A stretch of DNA of 64,000 nt from Kribbella sindirgiensis (lineage in GTDB: Bacteria > Actinomycetota > Actinomycetes > Propionibacteriales > Kribbellaceae): assembly GCF_004331435.1 (NCBI RefSeq), contig NZ_SJKA01000012.1, forward strand, positions 186,001-250,000, in the 5' to 3' direction. The position numbers and the translations under genes were made by a program. Below the pieces are notes generated by a model that worked only from the letters and a program-made list of their open reading frames with translations, made no database searches and was not told the origin of the DNA. Positions 30,747 to 38,897 of this stretch are shown piece by piece. The number at the start of each line of letters is the position of its first letter. Position 1 is the stretch's first letter.

Positions 30747-31718
30747 GTGATCGTGAGGCGACAACGGTTGGTCGGTGTGGTGATGATGCTCGGGAGCGGG
30801 CTGTCGACGCAGGTCGGTGCGTCGGTGGCGGCGCTCGCGTTCCCGGTGATCGGTCCGGCGGGGGTGGTGGCGATCCGGCAGTGGGTCGCGGCGATCGTGC
30901 TGCTCGCGGTCGGGAGGCCGCGGCTGCGGTCGATCACGGCCCCGCAATGGCGCCTCGTCGTCGGGCTGGCGGCGGTCTTCGCCGTGATGAACCTGTCCCT
31001 GTACACCGCCATCGACCGGATCGGTCTGGGGCTGGCTGTCACGCTCGAGTTCCTGGGCCCGTTGGCCGTTGCGCTTCTGGGGTCACGGCGCGTGCTCGAC
31101 CTGGTCTGCGCGCTGGTCGCCGCACCGGCCGTCGTCATGCTGGCGCGGCCGCAGGCAACAACTGACTACGTCGGGATCGGCCTCGGTCTGCTCGCGGCGC
31201 TGTGCTGGGCGTTCTACATCCTGCTCAACCGGAACGTCGGGCGAGAGTTGCCGGGCGCAACCGGTTCGGCCGCGGCGGCGGCGTTGTCGGGTCTCGCGTA
31301 CGTCCCGATCGGCGTGGTCGTACTGCTGCATCATCCGCCGACGCTGGCCGCGGCGTCGTACGCGCTGGTGGCCGGTGTGCTGTCGTCCGCGGTTCCATTC
31401 CTCGTTGATCTATTGACGTTGCGCCGCGTCCCGGCGCAGTTCTTCGGCGTCTTCATGAGCGTGAATCCGGTCCTCGCGGCGTTCGTCGGGCTCGTCGTAC
31501 TGCATGAGCAGTTGGCGGTGCTGGACTGGATCGCGATCCTCGTCATCGTTTCCGCGAACGCCGTGGCGATCTCCTTCGGAGGCGACGCGGTAGATCACAA
31601 CCGGGTTCCAGTCGGCGGGTGCGATGTTGTTCACGGCGTGCCGGAGCTCGCGGTGACCCCGGCGTTCGGAAAGGTGTCGGCGGACGGGGAGCCACGGTCT
31701 TCCCGCGTGACACAGTGA
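30747..31718 (+). CDS. EamA family transporter
   Basis: Ten-helix exporter of the DMT superfamily (323 aa), similar to RhtA/YdcZ-type amino-acid or drug exporters. Two EamA repeats are seen (GPAGVVAIRQWVAAIVLL; TLEFLGPLAVALL; then LLAALCWAFYILLNRNV and MSVNPVLAAFVGLVVLHEQL). The last ~45 residues (after VAISFGG) form a non-hydrophobic tail not typical of the family, running almost to the next gene. GTG 30747 is preferred; GTG 30711 is possible. Paired with the divergent LysR gene. Confidence 0.82.
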   Translation: MIVRRQRLVGVVMMLGSGLSTQVGASVAALAFPVIGPAGVVAIRQWVAAIVLLAVGRPRLRSITAPQWRLVVGLAAVFAVMNLSLYTAIDRIGLGLAVTLEFLGPLAVALLGSRRVLDLVCALVAAPAVVMLARPQATTDYVGIGLGLLAALCWAFYILLNRNVGRELPGATGSAAAAALSGLAYVPIGVVVLLHHPPTLAAASYALVAGVLSSAVPFLVDLLTLRRVPAQFFGVFMSVNPVLAAFVGLVVLHEQLAVLDWIAILVIVSANAVAISFGGDAVDHNRVPVGGCDVVHGVPELAVTPAFGKVSADGEPRSSRVTQ

Positions 31719-31727
31719 AGGAACACG

Positions 31728-32105
31728 ATGCGGAAGCTGGCAGCCCTCGCGGCCGTTGTGACGATGAGTGTTGGCGCCCTGACGGCCTGCTCGGGTGGCA
31801 ACTACTGCGATGACCTGAAGGGTTACGTCGACTCGGCCAAGGACGTCGACATCAAGAACGCCGATCAGGTCGGCAAGATGCTGGACCAGGCGAAGAAGGT
31901 CTCGAAGTCGGCGCCGGACGACATCAAGGACGACTGGAAGGTCGTCATCGACTACGCCGAGAAGGCGAAGGACGCCAAGGGCGACACCAACAAGCTGGTC
32001 GAACTGGCGAAGGCTGACGGCGAGAAGATCACTCCGGCGATGCAGGCGATCAGCAAGCAGGCGAAGGACACCTGCAAGATCGATCTGCCGGGCGCCGGTA
32101 GCTGA
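31728..32105 (+). CDS. small lipoprotein, paralogue A
   Basis: Membrane lipoprotein (125 aa) of unknown function. Signal peptide with lipobox LTAC (Cys21), then a charged, helical domain beginning SGGNYCDDL and ending DTCKIDLPG. Two cysteines (YC and TCK) could pair. It shares length, the YC..DL start, the SAPxDxKDDW motif and the CKxDLP end with the next gene, so the two arose by tandem duplication. AAGGA precedes ATG 31728. Confidence 0.75.
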   Translation: MRKLAALAAVVTMSVGALTACSGGNYCDDLKGYVDSAKDVDIKNADQVGKMLDQAKKVSKSAPDDIKDDWKVVIDYAEKAKDAKGDTNKLVELAKADGEKITPAMQAISKQAKDTCKIDLPGAGS

Positions 32106-32122
32106 TCTGCCGTAGGCGCAGC

Positions 32123-32157
32123 CTGGTGGGACGGCTCTGCCCGTTCCGTCCCACCAG
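32123..32157. terminator. perfect 12-bp terminator hairpin
   Basis: CTGGTGGGACGG (32123-32134) / CCGTCCCACCAG (32146-32157), 11-nt loop, between the two lipoprotein genes. It indicates separate transcripts. Confidence 0.75.
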
Positions 32158-32195
32158 CGCGTGCCTCGGTTTCGCCCGGTAGTCCTGCCTACCTG

Positions 32196-32201
32196 TAGCG
32201 T
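32196..32201 (+). promoter_or_regulatory. -10 hexamer, leaderless start
   Basis: TAGCGT followed by seven bases and GTG 32209, just beyond the terminator of the first lipoprotein gene. Confidence 0.45.
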
Positions 32202-32208
32202 GAACGTC

Positions 32209-32583
32209 GTGAAGCGCTCTCTCGCCGTTCTCGCGACCATGGCCGCAACCGCAGGTGTGCTGACTGCCTGCACCGACGAGCAGGCGTACTGCGTGGACCT
32301 CGCCAAGTACGCCGCCAAGGCAGTCGACGTCGACCCGCAGAAGCCGGTCGACTACGTGAAGATCCTGGACGACGCCAAGGAGCTCCAGGAGTCCGCGCCG
32401 AAGGACGTGAAGGACGACTGGGGAGTCGTCGTCGCGTTCGCGGAGAAGGCCCAGAAGGCCGGTACGAACGCCACCCAGCTGGCCGAACTGAGCAAGCAGA
32501 CAGGCGGCGTGATGACGGCGTACAAGAACATCACCAGCCAGGCCAAGGACAGCTGCAAGGTCGACCTCCCGGCACTGAACTGA
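32209..32583 (+). CDS. small lipoprotein, paralogue B
   Basis: Paralogue (124 aa) of the preceding lipoprotein, with lipobox LTAC, the same YCxDL start, SAPKDVKDDWGVVVAFAEKA motif and SCKVDLP end. GTG 32209 is chosen because it gives a normal signal peptide MKRSLAVLA and follows a -10 hexamer by seven bases. Function unknown; probably an extracytoplasmic helical bundle held at the membrane. Confidence 0.75.
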   Translation: MKRSLAVLATMAATAGVLTACTDEQAYCVDLAKYAAKAVDVDPQKPVDYVKILDDAKELQESAPKDVKDDWGVVVAFAEKAQKAGTNATQLAELSKQTGGVMTAYKNITSQAKDSCKVDLPALN

Positions 32584-32641
32584 TCAACTGATCGTTCCAA
32601 TCGCCCGCTTCGGCCACGACTCTGTTCCACCAGCGCCCGAT

Positions 32642-32658
32642 CACGGGCTGAACCCGTG
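32642..32658. terminator. small hairpin before mihF
   Basis: CACGGG-ctgaa-CCCGTG. It may end the lipoprotein transcript. TAGGTT at 32660-32665 beside it could be the mihF -10. Confidence 0.4.
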
Positions 32659-32700
32659 TTAGGTTCCCTTGCGAAGCCATACAACGGGACAGGTGAAACG

Positions 32701-33015
32701 GTGCCACTTCCTACTTTGACCCCGGAGCAGCGTGCGGCCGCTCTGGACAAGGCCGCGGCGGCGCGGCGTGAACGAGCCGAGATCAAGAACCGGATCCGGC
32801 ACTCGGGAGCGTCTCCGACGGAGGTGCTGCACGAGGGGCAGAAGAACGACGTGATCGGCAAGATGCGGGTCAGCCAGCTGCTGCAGTGCATCCCGGGCGT
32901 CGGCAAGGTCCGCGCGCAGCAGATCATGGAGCGTGCGGGGATCTCGGAGACGCGGCGGGTGCGCGGCCTCGGCTCGAACCAGATCGCCGCGCTCGAGCGC
33001 GAATTCGCCGAGTGA
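32701..33015 (+). CDS. mihF: integration host factor, actinobacterial type
   Basis: Small nucleoid-associated DNA-binding protein (104 aa), essential in mycobacteria and important for Streptomyces development; unrelated to proteobacterial IHF. Recognised by PLPTLTPEQRAAALDKAAAARRER and the helix-two-turn-helix region LLQCIPGVGKVRAQQIMERA. GTG 32701 gives the standard N-terminus. It overlaps gmk if the latter starts at GTG 33012. Confidence 0.95.
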   Translation: MPLPTLTPEQRAAALDKAAAARRERAEIKNRIRHSGASPTEVLHEGQKNDVIGKMRVSQLLQCIPGVGKVRAQQIMERAGISETRRVRGLGSNQIAALEREFAE

Positions 33016-33059
33016 GCCAGACCGAAATCCGCCCCGGCTCGTTGGACACTGGTGTGACG

Positions 33060-33683
33060 ATGACCACGCACTCACAGAACGTTCCGAACGAGCCGGGTCC
33101 GGCCGGCGACAGTCCCGCGCGGCTGACCGTGCTGGCCGGACCGACCGCGGTCGGGAAAGGGACGGTCGCGGCGGAGATCCGCGAGCGGTTCCCGGACATC
33201 TGGATCTCGGTGTCCGCGACCACCCGCAAGCCCCGGCCGAACGAGGTGCACGGCGTGCACTACCTGTTCGTCTCCGACGCCGAGTTCGACCGGATGATCG
33301 CCGACGGCGAGTTGCTGGAGTGGGCGGTGGTGCACAAGGCCGCTCGCTACGGCACGCCGAAGCAGCCGGTCCTCGACAAGCTCGCCGGCGGGCGGCCGGC
33401 CCTGCTCGAGATCGACCTGCAGGGCGCTCGTCAGGTCCGCGAGACGATGCCGGAGGCACAGTTCGTGTTCCTGGCGCCGCCGAGCTGGGACGAACTCGTC
33501 CGCCGGCTGGTCGGCCGCGGCACCGAGACCCAGGAGGAGCGGGAGCGCCGCCTGGAGACCGCCGTACTGGAGCTGGCCGCCGAGAAGGAGTTCGACGTGA
33601 CGATCGTCAACGCCTCGGTTCGGGAGGCCGCCGATCAGTTGGTAAAGTTGATTCGATCACCCTCCATCTCTGGAAAGAGCTGA
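33060..33683 (+). CDS. gmk: guanylate kinase
   Basis: Phosphorylates GMP to GDP (207 aa). P-loop GPTAVGKGT, the GMP-binding SATTRKPRPNEVHGVHY region and the lid arginines (RLVGRGTETQEERERRLE) are present. ATG 33060 is chosen; GTG 33012, which overlaps the mihF stop, adds 16 residues and is possible. The mihF-gmk-rpoZ-coaBC order is conserved in actinobacteria. Confidence 0.95.
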   Translation: MTTHSQNVPNEPGPAGDSPARLTVLAGPTAVGKGTVAAEIRERFPDIWISVSATTRKPRPNEVHGVHYLFVSDAEFDRMIADGELLEWAVVHKAARYGTPKQPVLDKLAGGRPALLEIDLQGARQVRETMPEAQFVFLAPPSWDELVRRLVGRGTETQEERERRLETAVLELAAEKEFDVTIVNASVREAADQLVKLIRSPSISGKS

Positions 33684-33685
33684 CC

Positions 33686-33988
33686 TTGTCTGGCAACCAG
33701 CCCGTCGCCATCGGCATCACGTCCCCGCCGATCGACGACCTGCTCACCCGCACCGACTCCAAGTACAAGCTGGTGCTGTACTCGGCCAAGCGCGCGCGGC
33801 AGATCAACGCCTACTACTCGCAGCTCGGCGAGGGCCTGCTGGAGTACGTCGGACCGCTGGTCGAGACGCACGTCCAGGAGAAGCCGCTGTCGATCGCGAT
33901 GCGCGAGATCAACGAGGGCGTGCTGACCTGCACCGACATCGACCCCGAGGCCGAGGCGGAAGCCGCGGCCGCGGAGAAGTCCGAGTAG
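33686..33988 (+). CDS. rpoZ: RNA polymerase omega subunit
   Basis: Assembly chaperone of the beta' subunit (100 aa). Starts MSGNQPVAIGITSPPIDDLL from TTG 33686, with GGAAAGAG upstream; it contains SKYKLVLYSAKRARQIN and the KPLSIAMREI helix, and ends in an acidic/alanine tail (EAEAEAAAAE). The gene begins 3 bp after the gmk stop. Confidence 0.94.
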   Translation: MSGNQPVAIGITSPPIDDLLTRTDSKYKLVLYSAKRARQINAYYSQLGEGLLEYVGPLVETHVQEKPLSIAMREINEGVLTCTDIDPEAEAEAAAAEKSE

Positions 33989-34026
33989 TCATCTAGAACA
34001 GACGACCGGGAACGGAGCTCGCGCAG

Positions 34027-35322
34027 ATGTCCGCAACCGGTGACCAGACCCCCGGAACCGAGCACGGTCCGGGGGCTGACGTCGTTCCCAAGCACCGGCC
34101 CAACGTGGTGCTCGGCGTCGGCGGCGGGATCGCGGCGTACAAGGTCTGTGATCTGCTCCGCCGGCTGACCGAGTCCGGGCACAGCGTGCGGGTGGTGCCG
34201 ACGGCGGCCGCGCTGGAGTTCGTCGGCGCGGCGACCTGGGCGGCGCTGTCCGGGCAGCCGGTGACCGCCGATCCGTTCGACAACGTGCAAGAGGTGCCGC
34301 ACGTCCGGATCGGCAAGGCGGCCGAGCTGGTCGTCGTGGCGCCCGCGACCGCGAACCTGATCGCCAAGGCCGCCCACGGGCTCGCCGACGACCTGCTCAC
34401 GAACACACTGCTCACCGCGCGCTGCCCGATCCTGTTCGCGGCCGCGATGCACACCGAGATGTGGGAGCACCCGGCGACCCAGGCGAACGTCGCGACGCTG
34501 CGCGCCCGCGGCATCACGGTCCTCGATCCGGCCGTCGGGCGCCTGACCGGCGCCGACACCGGCCGCGGCCGGCTGCCGGAGCCGTCGGAGATCTTCGCGA
34601 TCAGCCAGCTGATGCTCGCCGACGAGGCCGCCCGCGCGGCCGGCCAGTCGGTCGCCGACCTGACCGGCAAGCACGTGCTGATCAGCGCCGGCGGGACCCG
34701 CGAGCACCTCGACCCGGTGCGGTACCTGGGCAACTCGTCGTCCGGCAAGCAGGGCTACGCCCTCGCCCGGATCGCGGCCGCCCGCGGCGCCAAGGTCACC
34801 CTGGTCGCGGCGAACTCCGAGCTGCCCGACCCGGCCGGCGTCCAGGTCGTCCCGGTCACCAGCACCCGCGACCTGTACGACGAGATCACCGGGCGGGCCG
34901 CCGACGCGGACGCGATCGTGATGGCCGCCGCCCCGGCCGACTTCCGCCCGGCCGACGTCGCCGAGCACAAGATCAAGAAGACCGCCGACGGCTCGGTGCC
35001 CGCGGTCAGCCTGATCCAGAACCCCGACATCCTGCAGACGATCTCGCATGACCGGTCCCGCACCGATCAGGTGATCGTCGGGTTCGCCGCCGAGACCGGC
35101 GACGCCGACCACACCGTCCTGGAGCTCGGGCGCGCCAAGCTGGAGCGCAAGGGCTGCGACCTCCTGGTCGTCAACGACGTCTCCGGCGGGAAGGTCTTCG
35201 GCAGCGACGTCAACGAGGCAGTCATCCTCGACCGCGACGGCAACGCCCTCCCCGTCCCCTCGGGCAGCAAGGACGCCCTGGCCGGCGTCATCTGGAACCT
35301 CGTCGCCACCCACTGGGCCTGA
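34027..35322 (+). CDS. coaBC: bifunctional PPC decarboxylase / PPC synthetase
   Basis: Coenzyme A synthesis (431 aa): CoaB joins cysteine to 4'-phosphopantothenate, CoaC decarboxylates the product with FMN. CoaC comes first: LGVGGGIAAYKVCDLLRRL, the catalytic histidine in VPHVRIG, VVVAPATANLIAK and the MHTEMW clamp. CoaB follows: LISAGGTREHLDPVRYLGN, then SSSGKQGYALA. Length is normal. Confidence 0.97.
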   Translation: MSATGDQTPGTEHGPGADVVPKHRPNVVLGVGGGIAAYKVCDLLRRLTESGHSVRVVPTAAALEFVGAATWAALSGQPVTADPFDNVQEVPHVRIGKAAELVVVAPATANLIAKAAHGLADDLLTNTLLTARCPILFAAAMHTEMWEHPATQANVATLRARGITVLDPAVGRLTGADTGRGRLPEPSEIFAISQLMLADEAARAAGQSVADLTGKHVLISAGGTREHLDPVRYLGNSSSGKQGYALARIAAARGAKVTLVAANSELPDPAGVQVVPVTSTRDLYDEITGRAADADAIVMAAAPADFRPADVAEHKIKKTADGSVPAVSLIQNPDILQTISHDRSRTDQVIVGFAAETGDADHTVLELGRAKLERKGCDLLVVNDVSGGKVFGSDVNEAVILDRDGNALPVPSGSKDALAGVIWNLVATHWA

Positions 35323-35323
35323 G

Positions 35324-36220
35324 CTAGTCGAAGCTCAGTGGCAGTGGGGCCCGGAGGCTGATGCTGGTGATGCCGTAGGTGAAGCCGAGGTGTTCGTTGA
35401 GGCGGCGCATTGCGTCGTTGCCGCGTTGCGTCCAGGTGTAGATCTCGGTGATGCCGTGGTCGGCGGCCCACGCCATGCTGGTGCGCTTGAGGGTCGCGGC
35501 GACCGCCTTGCCACGCCACTCGCGGCGTACGGCGGTGTAGGCGACCTCCGCGCGTTCCGGGCGATCGGAGTCGAGCATCAGGCCCGCCACACCGATCGCC
35601 TCGTCACCCGCGACGGCGACGAACATCGCGGCCGGATCGTTGATCCACTCCTTCTCCCACTCCTCCGCGGAAACCTTCAGCGCGCTGGGATGGTCCATGT
35701 CCGGGAAGGTCGGCAAGGCGACCTGGTGGTAGGCCGCGGCCCACAGCTCCGGGCGTTCGGCGACCGACACGATCGTGTACTCCGTCGGTGGCGCCGGCCA
35801 CGGCTCGTCGCCGATCTGCCGTACCTGTTCGACCTCCCGATTCGCTTCCCTGAAGCCGAACCGCTCCGCGAACAGCCGGGACTCCTCGTCGTCGACACTG
35901 GCCCCGGCCATGTCGTAGCCCTGGGCAACGGCATGCTCCGCGAGCACCCGCACCAGGGCGGTTCCCACTCCGCGGCGGCGGAAATCCGGGTGCACCCGCG
36001 GCATCAGCGCTTCCCGCTCGCCGTCGCCGGAACGATCGGCCATCCCGCTGCCGACCACCTGTCCATCGACCTCGGCCAGCACCATCAGCCGGCCGGGGCG
36101 GTCGAGTTCACGCAGCTCGGCGAGGGTCGGGCAGCGCTCGTACGGCAGCACCGCGATCCGCACCGCGCGCCAGGCTTCGTAGTCGGCGTCGGTGATCGCG
36201 GTCCGGATGGTCGTGGTCAT
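35324..36220 (-). CDS. double GNAT-domain acetyltransferase
   Basis: Protein of 298 aa with two tandem GNAT folds. The first carries a full acetyl-CoA loop (VHPDFRRRGVGTALVRVL, residues about 75-95); the second has a weaker one (VRREWRGKAVAATLKRTS). Proteins of this layout acetylate small molecules or antibiotics in some cases; substrate unknown. ATG 36220 is preferred to GTG 36238, with GAGG upstream. Confidence 0.8.
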   Translation of the reverse strand: MTTTIRTAITDADYEAWRAVRIAVLPYERCPTLAELRELDRPGRLMVLAEVDGQVVGSGMADRSGDGEREALMPRVHPDFRRRGVGTALVRVLAEHAVAQGYDMAGASVDDEESRLFAERFGFREANREVEQVRQIGDEPWPAPPTEYTIVSVAERPELWAAAYHQVALPTFPDMDHPSALKVSAEEWEKEWINDPAAMFVAVAGDEAIGVAGLMLDSDRPERAEVAYTAVRREWRGKAVAATLKRTSMAWAADHGITEIYTWTQRGNDAMRRLNEHLGFTYGITSISLRAPLPLSFD

Positions 36221-36294
36221 GACGTCAGCTTGCCTCACCTCGCCGCAAACGGCTCCGGATTTTGCAGAGGTCAGAAGCTGTCCGCTTTCACTCC

Positions 36295-36300
36295 TAGGCT
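36295..36300 (+). promoter_or_regulatory. -10 hexamer, leaderless start
   Basis: TAGGCT, six bases (GAGCGT), then ATG 36307. Identical hexamer and spacing to marR at 14110. Confidence 0.5.
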
Positions 36301-36306
36301 GAGCGT

Positions 36307-37428
36307 ATGGAGATCACCTGGACGGCCGTGGTGGCGCGGCGGATGCGGCGGCACTTCCTGACCGAGGCCGCGGAGACGCCGGTGGACGCCGTCCGGGCGA
36401 TGTGCGGGGCGCATGCGCAGATCGCGGCGGCGGGGGACGTGTCCGTAGCAGTGCGCGTGGACGGCGCGAACCGGGAGTCGGTGCAGGGCGACGAGGGGCT
36501 GGTGAAGACGTTCGGTCCGCGCGGGACCGTGCACCTGCTGCCGCTCGACGACCTGCCGATGTGGACCGGTGCGCTGTCCGCTCTGTCTGCGCTGCCGGGG
36601 GGCGGCCAGCACCCGGAGCCGATCCGGATGACCCCGGACGAACTCGACCAGGTCGTGGCCGCGATCGGTGAAGCACTCGCCGACGCCGACCTGACCGTCG
36701 ACGAGCTCACGGAGGAAGTCGTACGGCGGACCGGTGAGTGGGCGCGGACGCCGACGATCCCGGCGTTCCAGGGCGCGTGGGCCCGCTGGCGGCAGGCGGT
36801 CTATCTCGCGGCGCATGCCGGCGTCCTCTGTCACGGGCCGATGCGCGGCCGACTCACGACGTACTCGAATCCGCATCGGCTCCGCCCGTTCGAGCCGATG
36901 CCCGCGGAGAAGGCGCTCACCGAGCTCCTGCACCGGTACCTGTACTCCTACGGTCCGGCGACCCCGCAGCAGTTCGCCCGCTGGCTCAAGGCGACGCCGA
37001 CCACGGTCAAGCCGTACTTCGATGACCTGCCGCAGGTCGTGCTGAACGGCCAGACCGCCTGGGCCGCTCCCGGCGACGACGAGTTCCCCGACGACCGCGC
37101 CGATGGCGTCCGGCTGCTGCCGTACTTCGATGCGTACGGCGTCGGCAGCTACCCGCGCGAGCTGCTCTTCCCGGGGAAGGCGTTCGAGCGGGCGACCGCC
37201 CGCGGCCAGGCCGGGAACTATCCGCTGCTGCTCGTCGACGGCGTCGTGGCCGGTGTCTGGCACCAGAAGAAGACCGGCCGGAAGCTCCACGTCACGGTCG
37301 AGGCGCTGACCCCGCTGAACCGGCGCCGCCGCACCTTGCTGGACGCCGAGGTGGACCGGTTGGCTGCGATCCTTGGTTGTGCGCCGTCGCTCACACTCGG
37401 CGACGTGACGGTCGGCCCGCACGCCTGA
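36307..37428 (+). CDS. winged-helix DNA-binding protein, AlkZ-like family
   Basis: A 373-residue member of the HTH_42 superfamily that includes AlkZ/YcaQ DNA glycosylases. Family features: RRHFLTEAAE start, AMCGAHAQIAAAGD, the PRGTVHLLP motif, three winged-helix-like repeats and the DAYGVGSYPRELLF segment near residue 280. The QxQ catalytic motif of AlkZ reads HAQ here, so glycosylase activity is uncertain. Confidence 0.75.
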   Translation: MEITWTAVVARRMRRHFLTEAAETPVDAVRAMCGAHAQIAAAGDVSVAVRVDGANRESVQGDEGLVKTFGPRGTVHLLPLDDLPMWTGALSALSALPGGGQHPEPIRMTPDELDQVVAAIGEALADADLTVDELTEEVVRRTGEWARTPTIPAFQGAWARWRQAVYLAAHAGVLCHGPMRGRLTTYSNPHRLRPFEPMPAEKALTELLHRYLYSYGPATPQQFARWLKATPTTVKPYFDDLPQVVLNGQTAWAAPGDDEFPDDRADGVRLLPYFDAYGVGSYPRELLFPGKAFERATARGQAGNYPLLLVDGVVAGVWHQKKTGRKLHVTVEALTPLNRRRRTLLDAEVDRLAAILGCAPSLTLGDVTVGPHA

Positions 37429-37617
37429 ACCGGGACCGATCGTCCAGAATGTGATCAGGAATCTCGTATCCTGGATGAATTCGGAGCGTCACCGGGACGC
37501 GGGTGGAAACTGCTGGCATACTTCCCAAGATGCATCGCCAACCGCCGGTGCATGGGGGGATCGTGCGGCTGTGCCAACGCGCAACCGGGCGGCACAAGAG
37601 GAATCCGAGGGAGAACT
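37429..37617 (+). promoter_or_regulatory. metK upstream region
   Basis: 189 bp with CAGGA/TCCTG (37456-37473), which holds a TATCCT hexamer, then ATGCA/TGCAT and GTGCC/GGCAC pairs further down. A structured leader is possible. I could not match it to a known SAM riboswitch. Confidence 0.3.
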
Positions 37618-38811
37618 GTGGCGAGGCGCCTTTTCACGTCCGAGTCCGTGACCGAAGGTCACCCGGACAAGATCGCTGACCAGATCAGCGACTCCATCCT
37701 CGACGCGTTGCTGGCCGAGGACCCGAAGAGCCGGGTCGCGGTCGAGACCCTGATCACCACGGGTCTGGTCGTCGTCGCGGGTGAGGTCACCACGACGGCG
37801 TACGTCGACATTCCGGGGATCGTGCGGTCGCGCATCCTCGAGATCGGCTACGACTCGTCCCTGAAGGGTTTCGACGGCGCGTCCTGTGGGGTGCAGGTCG
37901 CGATCGGGAGCCAGTCTCCGGACATCGCGCAGGGTGTCGACACGGCGTACGAGACGCGCTCGGACGCGTCCCAGGACGCGCTGGACCTGCAGGGGGCAGG
38001 CGACCAGGGACTGATGTTCGGCTACGCGTCCAACGAGACGCCGGAGCTGATGCCGCTGCCGATCACGATCGCGCACCGGCTGTCCGAGCGGCTCGCCGAG
38101 GTCCGTAAGAACGGCACCCTGGCGTACCTGCGGCCGGACGGCAAGACCCAGGTCACGGTCGAGTACGACGGTGACAAGGCGGTCCGGATCGACACCGTGG
38201 TGGTGTCCAGCCAGCACGCGGCGGACATCAACCTGGAGTCGATGCTGACCCCGGACATCAAGAAGCACGTCGTCGACCCGGTGCTCGAGCAGTTCGACAT
38301 CGACGCGGCCGACTACAAACTGCTGGTGAACCCGACCGGCCGGTTCGAGATCGGCGGCCCGATGGGCGACGCCGGGCTGACCGGACGGAAGATCATCATC
38401 GACACGTACGGCGGCATGGCGCGGCACGGTGGTGGCGCGTTCTCCGGCAAGGACCCGTCGAAGGTGGACCGGTCGGCGGCGTACGCGATGCGCTGGGTGG
38501 CGAAGAACATCGTCGCGGCCGGGCTCGCGGACCGGGTCGAGTGCCAGGTCGCGTACGCGATCGGCAAGGCCGCGCCGGTCGGTTTCTACGTCGACACGTT
38601 CGGCACCGAGAAGGTCGACGTCGGCAAGATCGCCGACGCGGTCCGGGAGGTCTTCGACCTGCGGCCGGCCGCGATCATCCGGGACCTCGAGCTGCTCCGG
38701 CCGATCTACGCCCAGACCGCGCGGAACGGCCACTTCGGCCGCACCGGCGGGGACTTCACCTGGGAGCGCACGGATCGCGTCGAGGCCCTCAAGGCCGCGG
38801 TCAGCAAGTAG
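37618..38811 (+). CDS. metK: S-adenosylmethionine synthase
   Basis: Makes SAM from methionine and ATP (397 aa). Signatures: FTSESVTEGHPDKIADQISD at the N-terminus, GAGDQGLMFGYA near residue 125 and the GGGAFSGKDPSKVDRS P-loop-like motif near 280. GTG 37618 has GAGGGAG. The final codons VSK-stop are part of a 12-bp repeat that is present three times in frame. SAM made here serves the two methyltransferases in this window among others. Confidence 0.98.
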   Translation: MARRLFTSESVTEGHPDKIADQISDSILDALLAEDPKSRVAVETLITTGLVVVAGEVTTTAYVDIPGIVRSRILEIGYDSSLKGFDGASCGVQVAIGSQSPDIAQGVDTAYETRSDASQDALDLQGAGDQGLMFGYASNETPELMPLPITIAHRLSERLAEVRKNGTLAYLRPDGKTQVTVEYDGDKAVRIDTVVVSSQHAADINLESMLTPDIKKHVVDPVLEQFDIDAADYKLLVNPTGRFEIGGPMGDAGLTGRKIIIDTYGGMARHGGGAFSGKDPSKVDRSAAYAMRWVAKNIVAAGLADRVECQVAYAIGKAAPVGFYVDTFGTEKVDVGKIADAVREVFDLRPAAIIRDLELLRPIYAQTARNGHFGRTGGDFTWERTDRVEALKAAVSK

Positions 38812-38835
38812 GTCAGCAAGTAGGTCAGCAAGTAG
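38800..38835 (+). repeat. triplicated metK stop region
   Basis: Three perfect tandem copies of GTCAGCAAGTAG. Each encodes Val-Ser-Lys-stop in the metK frame, so two spare stops follow the first. Confidence 0.95.
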
Positions 38836-38844
38836 TTGTCCACA

Positions 38845-38880
38845 GCGGGTCGGCAGTGCGTCAGCGCACTGTCGGCCCGC
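38845..38880. terminator. metK terminator
   Basis: 16-bp stem GCGGGTCGGCAGTGCG / CGCACTGTCGGCCCGC with a TCAG loop; 14 Watson-Crick pairs and two G-U in RNA. It ends six bases before the priA -10. Confidence 0.75.
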
Positions 38881-38885
38881 TGCTC

Positions 38886-38891
38886 TAGCAT
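38886..38891 (+). promoter_or_regulatory. -10 hexamer of priA, leaderless start
   Basis: TAGCAT, six bases (TCCTCA), then GTG 38898. No ribosome binding site. Confidence 0.55.
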
Positions 38892-38897
38892 TCCTCA

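Noticed and set aside
37429..37617. SAM riboswitch upstream of metK
   Set aside because: Several short hairpins are present, but I could not match the conserved core of SAM-I, SAM-II or SAM-IV. A covariance-model search would decide.
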